Source: Lactuca virosa
Lineage: Eukaryota > Streptophyta > Magnoliopsida > Asterales > Asteraceae
NCBI GenBank assembly: GCA_928212115.1
Contig: CAKMRJ010005745.1
Location: 98,175,609-98,239,608, forward strand
Direction: 5' to 3'
DNA length: 64,000 nt
The translations under genes were made by a program, and so were the position numbers. The first letter of the stretch is position 1, and every line of letters starts with the position of its first letter. Shown here piece by piece: positions 56,612-64,000 of this stretch. The notes beneath the pieces were generated by a model. That model did not search any database. It was given only the letters and a program-made list of their open reading frames with translations, and was not told where the DNA came from.

Positions 56612-57075
56612 ATTGTTTATAGTGAATTAAGTATATCAAAACCATTTATTTTTTATATATAACTATAAACACAACTGGGAAAAAACACTCTGACTAAGAG
56701 TTATACTTTTAAAATGAATTTTTTATAAAGTATACATGCATACATCATGTAACAGGGTCAGTATCATAATGAAAACAATATAGAAGTATTATAGATGAGT
56801 TGTGCAATATAGGTATGCCTTGGAATATGTAATCGGGACTGGGATGAATATAGCATGATCAACTATATTTGTCCGAGAGCCGACCAACATATGACAGGGG
56901 ATAGCTACAGTGGACAACATGTCTAAAACTTACCAAACTTATAAACCTTAGAATCGAACATAACATTTAGAGTACTATAGGAGTATTTTATGCATACAAT
57001 AGTTTAACTTTGATGTTCAACCTTATGTTCCTTAGTTCTAGACAATTCTTATATCCCTATTCTCGTACAGACGCA

Positions 57076-57681
57076 ATGGCCGGATTCCATCTACCAGGGG
57101 ACCCCTACTACCCGAACCAAGATAGTGGAGGAAGGATAGAGAATGATCCGGAAGAAGAAGTCAAGGAAGAAATGCACGAAGACTCCGACTCAGATCCCGA
57201 AGACAATAACCTACCCTTAGTGGCTTCAATCCAAAATCCTAATCCTCGACCGGAATTTCATGGCTCGACACCTCTATGGGCAACCAACCTGAATAGGTGG
57301 AGTCGCGAACAGGGTCAACCCCTTCCATACAATGGAGACCGAAGCTTCTACAATCTGAGCGAGGGAGGCTCAGCAGACAGAGTCCTTCCTATATTGGTTC
57401 GCCGAATTTCTCGCATTCATGAACAAGGAAGGACAACCATCCATCGAACTGAGGAGAATGATGCGAACACTGGAGTCAATATAGTTCGCATCCGACAGTT
57501 AGGATTAGCTCATGGAAGAATCGTAAATCAAAATGAGGCCTGGCAGAGAGAACTAACTGCAACTCCAACTGAAGTCAGGGAACTTAGAGCACGCCAGGCA
57601 AGGTATGAAATGCGTATGCTCGAGATGGAGCGTCAGTTGGCAGAACCAAAGGCTCATCCAAGCAGTTCCCATCACGAGTAG
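57076..57681 (+). CDS. Extra ORF between primer site and gag in H (unknown function)
   Basis: An intact 201-codon frame starting at MAGFHLPGDPYYPNQ; an upstream in-frame ATG at 57010 is possible, but the added 22 residues look like leader. The N-terminal half is acidic (EEEVKEEMHEDSDSDPED), the middle is proline/asparagine-rich and then basic, and the C-terminal 60 residues are helical with heptad-like spacing (EVRELRARQ, MRMLEMERQLAE), suggesting a coiled coil. There is no zinc knuckle, no gag capsid motif and no signal or membrane segment. The C-terminus is recognisably related to the B remnant at 21086-21277, so the ORF predates both elements. It might assist gag or bind nucleic acid. I do not recognise the family. 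Confidence 0.72.
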   Translation: MAGFHLPGDPYYPNQDSGGRIENDPEEEVKEEMHEDSDSDPEDNNLPLVASIQNPNPRPEFHGSTPLWATNLNRWSREQGQPLPYNGDRSFYNLSEGGSADRVLPILVRRISRIHEQGRTTIHRTEENDANTGVNIVRIRQLGLAHGRIVNQNEAWQRELTATPTEVRELRARQARYEMRMLEMERQLAEPKAHPSSSHHE

Positions 57682-58706
57682 AGGGCACTCTACTCACTCT
57701 TTCTTTTAGGTTATCGAATAACCTTCGTATGTACTCCGAATAGTACTCTTGTCATGTAAACTTTCCTGTCTGGCTAGTGCTGTTTCACTAGATCTCTATG
57801 CTGTCAAGTTTTCCATGTGTGGTGTATTGTAGACCTACTCCAAAGTCAAGTTTTCCGAATTCTATGTAACTTCTACACCAACTATTATGACAGACTTCTT
57901 GTTTCCTTTAAAGATCATCACTATCAATCCATGCTTTGGCTATGTAAACAATTCATGTCATAAACTGTTTTAGAAACTCACTACACTATCCTTGTTGACC
58001 TAATCTATGGAAGTTCAATGTTATTGAACTTGGAAACTTTGTTGAAGTCTTTCCACCATTTCATCTTTAACCCTATAGCGGGAAAATGCCGTCTCGCTAA
58101 CCAAACAAACCAAATCCTTCGATAAGCCCAATTTTCCTATCACTTACACCCTTTAGAGAAAGAGACAGTTACCATAGGATATCAAATCTCTACAACCTCA
58201 ACTAGGGCAATCAAAACAATGACAAAGATTCAACACACCTGAGAGGGACACCCTATAAAGATACCAGGAGATAACAAATCTTTTCCACTAAAAATAGGAC
58301 AGAGAACAGAGGGAACCACTCGTGAAGCATGCAAAGTGGTAAAGGACCTAATGCGTCAAACGAATAATTAATAATTAATATTACCTAGTGAGTTGGTAAT
58401 TATATTACTCGCGCTATGAGATAGGTGTATGACATCCTTCTTCATAACTAAAAATAGTAAGAGGGATACCCTCTTCCAAAACCCATGAAACTAGATCGAC
58501 CTAAGATTTCAACATCTATACCCAAATTTGCTAAAACTTAACGTAAATACGATACCTATTTCAACCCTCATTCATAAATACATCATAGGGATGTAAGTCG
58601 AAACATTAGATACCGAATAACAGGATGGGGAAATTATACATATAGAATCCAGCTAACAACGATCATAATTATCTAACCAACTCGTTTCACATCATGTAGC
58701 AGAATC
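57682..58706 (+). other. Gypsy H non-coding spacer
   Basis: About 1 kb between the extra ORF and the gag stub. I see no frame or motif that I can support. Confidence 0.55.
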
Positions 58707-58868
58707 ATGTCTTCACATGGAAATAACCAACCAAGCAACGAAACACCACTCCTGCATATAGACTCAACTACTTTTCAAGTTGCGGTCACAGCCGTCGTGA
58801 CAGTCATCATGGCACATCACAATGCAAGTAACGCACATTACGATAAGAAGTTCCCAAGTAGCTATTAG
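58707..58868 (+). pseudogene. Gypsy H gag N-terminal stub
   Basis: A 53-codon frame starting MSSHGNNQPSNETPL and including FQVAVTAVVTVIMAHHN, which parallels FQTAVTAAVTAALAQVN of B gag. It ends in TAG at 58866-58868, and the sequence then jumps to integrase within about 70 bases. It marks the left edge of a deletion that removed most of gag-pol. Confidence 0.75.
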
Positions 58869-59955
58869 AAATGGATTGGCTTGGTCCTCACTATACCAGC
58901 TCCATATGCTATGGAAAGACCTTTTGCTTTAACCGTCGACAGGTTAACCAAGTCTGTCCACTTCTTACCAATCAAGGAGACCGATAAGATGGAAACACTG
59001 ACAAGGACTTATATCCATGAAATCGTGCGAATTCACGGAGTGTCGATATCTATTATCTCGGACGGAGATAGCCGATTCACATCACGATTCTAGCAATCAC
59101 TGCAAAAAGCCTTGGGAACTAGGCTAGATATGAGTACAGCCTATCACCCACAAACTGACGGACAGAGTGAGAGAACTATCCAAACCCTAGAAGACATGTT
59201 ACGAGCTTGTGTAATAGACTTCAGTAAAGCATGGGACATCCACTTACCGTTAGTTGAAATTCTCGTATAACAACAGTTATCACACTAGCATCACGACTGT
59301 TCCTTTTTGAAGCCCTCTATGGCCACGAGTGCAGATCACCTCTGTGCTGGGCGGAAGTGGGTGACACACAGTTGGCGAGAGGCCTAGTCCCTGATAGCAC
59401 TCTCACTGCCTCGGAAATCATTAGAGAGACAACTGAAAAGATTGTCCAAATCCGTGAACAACTGAAGGCCTCAAGAGATAGACAAAAGAGCTATGCCGAC
59501 AAAAGACGAAAACCCTTGGAATTTCAGGTTGGTGACCGCGCCTTACTAAAGGTCTCACCCTGGAAGGGCATGATACGCTTTGGGAAGCGTGAAAAACTAA
59601 ACCCAAGTTACATTGGACCCTTCGAAGTTACTGCGAGGATTGGTCCAGTAGCTTATAGACTCCAACTACCACTCGAACTTAACAACGTATATCCTGTGTT
59701 TCACATGTCTAATCTAAAGAAGTGTCTATCTGATGAAACCCTTGTAATCCCACTCGAGGAAATCGAGTTGAACGAAAATCTTAACTTTGTGGAAGAACCT
59801 GTTGAACAAAGCAAAGTCGCATACCAATAGTGAAGGTTCGCTGGAATGCTAAGCGGGCACCTAAATTCACTTGGGAGCGAGAAGATCAGATGCAACAAAG
59901 TTCCCGCATCTCTTCCCTAGTCCATAGACACTTACCTTGTATATAATTTCGGGAC
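58869..59955 (+). pseudogene. Gypsy H integrase and chromodomain
   Basis: Begins inside the integrase core (TVDRLTKSVHFLPIKETDKM, then IISDGDSRFTSRF, where the usual ISDRD Arg is Gly). TAG at 59091-59093 is followed in frame by TAYHPQTDGQSERTIQTLED, then a frameshift near 59262. The 157-codon frame 59357-59830 has the C-terminal domain with GPY/F (YIGPFEV) and VSNLKKCLS-type wording. The chromodomain (VKVRWNAKRAPKFTWE) is in another frame, near 59830-59890. The first catalytic Asp is deleted. Confidence 0.9.
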
Positions 59956-59968
59956 GAAATTCCCTCTA

Positions 59969-59980
59969 ACGGGGGGATGA
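59969..59980 (+). other. Gypsy H polypurine tract
   Basis: ACGGGGGGATGA directly before the 3' LTR, nearly identical to that of B. Confidence 0.87.
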
Positions 59981-62284
59981 TGTAACAACCCGATTATTCG
60001 AATCAATGTAACGATCCAAAGTCGAGTTTGGTAACCTATCTTAATATAATAGGAATAACGTCAAAAATGAAATGTTCAAAAAGCTCAGTTTGAGTGTACT
60101 AAGTGGTAGATATCGTAACAAGGTTTCCAAAAACATAAAGAACATTAAAATCCGAGTTATAACGAAGGAGTTATGACCAATCAAAGATCCGCAACAAAAC
60201 CGACAAAACACTGTTAAGCGTAAAATACGAAATTCCGATAAAATACTTTTTAGCCTTAAGTATCTAAATTAAAGTCGTAGATATCATTAAACCGTAAACA
60301 TACATAAAAAGAACGCCCAAATCTGACTTCGTATGAGGAAGTTATGATTTTTCGAAGTTTCTGACCTAGCAGTAGACAGCTAAAAACTCGAAATAGAGAT
60401 CGAGCGGTCTTTAGCCGACACAACCTAAACAAAAGTTGAAGACCCCGACAATAGGAGTACAACAGTAAAAAGTTTGACGAAAATGGACATCAGATGAAGG
60501 AGTTATGGAATTTAAACGGACTTTTCCAGGCCCGGCCTGTTAAAAATAATATAATAAAAATAAAGTCAAAATTAGCCGACGGAGTCTAAACGAGAGTTGT
60601 AGAGCCTTTTCACACCTACGCGTACATATAAAGAACGTCGAAATCGGAGCTCATACGCGAAAGTTACGGATTTTACAAGTTCGGGACACAAAACCCGAGG
60701 CTGACTCAGCCTCACGACGTGAGGGAATCATGCTCACGACGTGAGCTCGTGATTGATGGGTTCCAGAGTTGTCAGCAGACGTCGCGTGCTTGGAAGAGGA
60801 TAAGATCAAAACTCACGACGTGAGACCCCAAAAGTTGCCATATAAATAGAAATCGAGGGTCAGCCGAGTTTGGTTGCTCATCTCTTACTCTCCCACTCCC
60901 GATACTCTCTCTAAGCCCCGGTCTTCACATCCAAGTTCTAAAGGAAGGTTTTACACTCCCGAGATTCCCGAGAATCCCGAGAAATCCGCTTTCTCCTGTC
61001 AAAGTTCTGCTCGGTTTTCGTCTCACTTTCTTCAATCTATCAGGTGAGTTCATACCCCTATCACTAAGTTTTCAAATGCTTTTTAAACGCTTTTAAGGGG
61101 GGGAATACAAGTAAACACACGGTTAAACTCGTGTGAAACACAAATCTTTTGCTATACTTTTCATACTGTTGTTTTAACTATCTTATGAAATTATTATCAT
61201 GCAAAACATCATGCATCGCAACATTACCCTCATGGGGTACAATATGTTTTATAAATATAAATATGTTTTATTTATATATCTGTATACTACATCATACCAA
61301 GAGTAACCATTTCAACTATAACATCATGTTTATATAAGAAAATGCAACTCATTATTATGCCTTTGTTAACACTATAGAAAGGGCAATCATTTTAGAAATC
61401 ATTCATATATCTTTCCAAATACGTGACTTAATTGAGAATATGTGAGTCAATCGTCTTCACCATACCTGTCAAGGTACCACTAGAAAGCCCTGATTTATAA
61501 CCAGAGTCTCTGTTGTGAGAACGTGATACGTGTGTATAGATCTATACGGGACTGATGATCCCGAGCCCTGACTGTTAGCTACAGTCTGCGGGGTGACAAA
61601 TATCATATCGCTTCGACGCCTGAAGAACGTCGCCGCAGGCAAACCCATCATAGTACGGTTATGAAAACTCACAGGATAGACAATTATTATGGTATTTATG
61701 TTTTTGCGGGAAAAGTAATATTACAATTACTTTTACGCCAAATTACAAACTTCTTATAGTTTTGTTTACTAATAAAACTATGCATCATTATTTTAAGTAT
61801 GACATGTTTACTTACAAATCATAGTCTTGGACATTTGAGACTACTCTCCGCTGTTAGGAAAATATAGGTTTTTCCTGGTTCAATACATCCTTATTATACA
61901 AACAAAGATTCATAACTCCTTTTATGAGAAAATATCGGATTTTCTGGAAAACAAACACGAAACTTTCAAATGGCATACAAATATATACTTATGAACTCAC
62001 CAACTTAATTGTTGACACTTTTTCTTTGAAATGACTTGTATTCTCAGGAAATCGCTAAACCAGGTTAGCAACTGCTTTTGGGGACTAATGCTCTGGCGTT
62101 AGTAATATCTTTTGTAACATCATATTGTATTTGACTTTTGAAACATGTAATACAACAATCATGTAAACTTTTCAAATATATGTTATGGTGGTGTGTACTT
62201 CCTTTACTATTCATTTGTTATGATACTGTACATGACGTCCTCCGCCCCCGAACGTTTCCGCCGTTCAGGTTTGGGGGTGTGACA
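59981..62284 (+). repeat. Gypsy H 3' LTR (2,304 bp)
   Basis: The pair of 54249-56596. It has three palindrome units where the 5' LTR has four, and the core block at 61534 onward. Small frames such as 61149-61337 occur at the same place in both LTRs and are not genes. Confidence 0.93.
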
Positions 62285-62776
62285 ATAAACCCCTTAAATT
62301 CCAAGCTGGAGACAGGATGGTGCTAAAGGTCTCTCCTTGGAAAGGAGTCATAAGGTTCGAAAAGAGGGGTAAGATTTATCCAAGGTACATAGGAGCATTA
62401 GAGATCCTCGCAAGGGTCGGTCCAGTAGCCTACCAACTCAAGTTGCCCCAAGAACTCAACAATGTGCACGACTTCTTCCATGTGTCAAATCTCAAGAAGT
62501 GTCTTGCTAATGATGCACTTATCATCCATCTCGATGAAATTCAGGTTAACACCAAACTCAACTTTGTCGAGGAGCCAATCGAGATCATAGATCGGGAAGT
62601 CAAAAGATTCAAATAGAGTCGTAACCCTATAGTTCAGGTATGATGTAACACTAAACGAGGACGAGCGTACACTTGGGAGCAGGAAGATCAAATGAATAGC
62701 ATATACCCTCACTTGTTCGAAAGAATCCCGATGACTAGTTAAATTTCGGGACGAAATTCCTTCAAATGGGGCAGAA
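62285..62776 (+). pseudogene. Gypsy G integrase C-terminus, chromodomain and polypurine tract
   Basis: Resumes after H with KPLKFQAGDRMVLKVSPWKG, then YIGALEILARVGPVAYQLKL (GPF changed to GAL), VSNLKKCLANDALIIHLDEI and FVEEPIEIIDREVKRFK, then a TAG near 62615. The chromodomain tail (YTWEQEDQMNSIYPHLFE) follows after further lesions. ATGGGGCAGAA near 62766-62776 is the polypurine tract. Confidence 0.88.
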
Positions 62777-63990
62777 TGTGACAACTGAAGAAAACCCGTC
62801 ACTGAACACCATTTGGAGTTAGTTTATAAAATAAATTTAATAGGGAAGCAATGTAAGTACTACATTATACTCACGAATATATTCAAAATACGTCCTTACG
62901 TATAAGAATAATGCGACAAGTAAGCTACAAAATAGATGCGGGAAAAGTCATGTTATCATAGGAACTTGTTAACATGTTCAGGAAGTACACGACAACGAGA
63001 TTCCAAAAATATAAACTTTATAAAAAAATCTAACTTCGTACGAAGGACTTATAGTCTTGGTTAGAAATAAAAACCAACCGCGTAAATAATTTTTACAACG
63101 AAAAATAATATGAAGAGATCGGTTAAGTTTTGGCTAATAACACAAAAATTAAAGTCGTAGTACTCCTCGATGTAAGAACTGTGAAACGAAAAATGTCAAG
63201 ATCGGTGCCAGTACAGGGAAGTTATGATTTTTATAAAATCGTTTAAAGATACCCCCGTTAGGCCAAAAGATGAAAGTTAACATTTGTCAAACAACCTAAA
63301 GAAGAGTTGTGGTACTAGTATAGAGCATCACGTGGGTATAAAGAGGGTAAATATCGGAGCCCGCATTTAAAAGTTATAAATTAAAAAATCATATAAATTA
63401 AAAAATCAATTATTTTAATGATTGATCTCATATTAATTTATTAACCATACATAATAAATTAACAAATCAAGTGTCTATTTCCAATTTATATTAATCATAT
63501 GATATATTAACAAATCATTTCCTTATAATTTCCAGTTAGTTTATTAATCATATAATAATCTAATAAATCATCATCTCTTTACAAATGTCATTCTAATCAA
63601 GTTCTAGTTACGAGGGCAACCTAAAAAGAATTTTGTTTCCAGTTACAAGAATATATCAATTTAGTTATAAGTTTAAACACCTTAATCCAATAAAAACTAC
63701 AAAAACCTATGAACTCATCAACATTACATTGACGTTTTAAACTACATGTATTCTCAGGGAAATGAGTTGTGGAGGTAGCAATATGAAGGAAGTATCTGAA
63801 AGTTTCATTTGTTTTCTATTGTTTAGTATTGTTAGGATATGCTTGCACCACGAATGATGATGTAATCCCTTATTATAAATAAGAATAATGGTTATGTCTT
63901 TTGTGTAATGTTCAATGTATTCAATAACTGTGTACCACCATCACAATGTCGCACAGCCCGACGTTTCTGCCGTCGGGCGGAAGTGTGACA
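62777..63990 (+). repeat. Gypsy G 3' LTR (with foreign segment)
   Basis: Begins TGTGACAACTGAAG after the polypurine tract and ends GAAGTGTGACA at 63990. Near the end it resembles the H LTR (GAACTCA-CAACATTA, GTATTCTCAGGGAAAT). Between about 63385 and 63695 it contains sequence like the end of a copia LTR (GAGGGCAACCTAAAA, TTAAACACCTTAATCCAATA), so a truncated copia LTR has been inserted or recombined into it. Without a left LTR the TSD cannot be checked. Confidence 0.7.
63385..63695 (-). repeat. Copia LTR fragment in the G LTR
   Basis: AT-rich start (ATTAATTTATTAACCATA) followed by AAATGTCATTCTAATCAAGTT, GAGGGCAACCTAAAA and ACACCTTAATCCAATA, in the same order as the right third of the A/C/E LTRs. 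The ends are not the LTR termini on the left side. Confidence 0.65.
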
Positions 63991-64000
63991 ACAAGTGTCA

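Larger units (their letters stand above)
54249..62284 (+). mobile_element. Gypsy H: internally deleted chromovirus
   Basis: An 8,036-bp element with exact TSD ATAAA (54244-54248 and 62285-62289), both LTRs, a primer site and a polypurine tract. The 3.4-kb internal region has an extra ORF, a gag N-terminal stub and then integrase. The rest of gag, protease, RT and RNase H are absent. It could be mobilised only with proteins supplied by a relative such as B, with which it shares LTR ends, polypurine tract, integrase and chromodomain wording. Confidence 0.92.
53868..63990 (+). mobile_element. Gypsy G (3' part), host of H
   Basis: A chromovirus on the plus strand. It begins abruptly inside integrase at about 53868, continues to 54248, is interrupted by H (TSD ATAAA), and resumes at 62285 with the rest of integrase and the chromodomain. 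The polypurine tract is near 62765-62776, and the 3' LTR (62777-63990) runs almost to the window end. Its 5' two thirds are missing at the junction with copia I. Confidence 0.82.

Noticed and set aside
1..64000. Host protein-coding genes, tRNA or rRNA genes
   Set aside because: No frame outside the transposable elements shows a recognisable domain or exon structure, and I saw no tRNA cloverleaf or rRNA sequence; the primer sites match only the 3' end of a tRNA.

Overview
This window is plant nuclear DNA made almost entirely of transposable elements, and I see no convincing host gene. The evidence is Ty1/copia and Ty3/gypsy elements with initiator-Met tRNA primer sites (TGGTATCAGAGC), a plant LINE tail, and hAT and PIF/Harbinger-type elements with proper target-site duplications (TSDs). 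The short CG-rich palindromes and the element families remind me of Asteraceae, probably a Lactuca-like genome. That assignment is recollection, not a database result.

Layout. 1-521 holds a small fold-back element and an (AT)n tract. 522-1566 is a 5'-truncated LINE with a 17-bp TSD. 1567-2983 is unassigned. From 2984 a four-level nest begins. Gypsy D (+ strand; 5' LTR 2984-5439 plus 35687-36778, degraded gag 37210-38436) has copia C (- strand, 5440-35686) inserted in its LTR. C contains a single LTR, J (7525-10070), and a complete copia, A (- strand, 10611-30523). A contains a young chromovirus gypsy, B (- strand, 13239-24817). D's LTR also carries a Harbinger-like element (3017-4269) with a hAT element inside it (3161-3768), and A's 5' LTR carries another hAT-like element (29792-30264). 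A third copia, E (- strand, 38881-50200), follows and contains a single LTR, F (42185-45590), rearranged into a kilobase-scale hairpin. A degraded copia, I (50234 to about 53865), abuts gypsy G (integrase 53868-54248 and 62285-62739, 3' LTR 62777-63990). G is split by an internally deleted chromovirus, H (54249-62284).

How the parts relate. A, C and E are one copia family: each is about 7.8-7.9 kb after inserts are removed, with LTRs of about 0.8 kb. They share a structured 5' leader and a long conserved 3' non-coding region. B and H are related chromoviruses, with a C-terminal chromodomain on integrase and LTRs of 2.3-2.9 kb. Both carry an extra sense ORF, or its remnant, between the primer binding site and gag. 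B looks youngest: its LTRs differ by about 15 substitutions by eye. It is still broken by at least two frameshifts. No element here is fully intact as read.

Four observations deserve follow-up: paired hairpins with compensatory changes in the copia leader; the extra coiled-coil ORF in the chromoviruses; CG-centred palindrome clusters in unrelated retroelement families; and the fold-back LTR F, which could be a source of double-stranded RNA.
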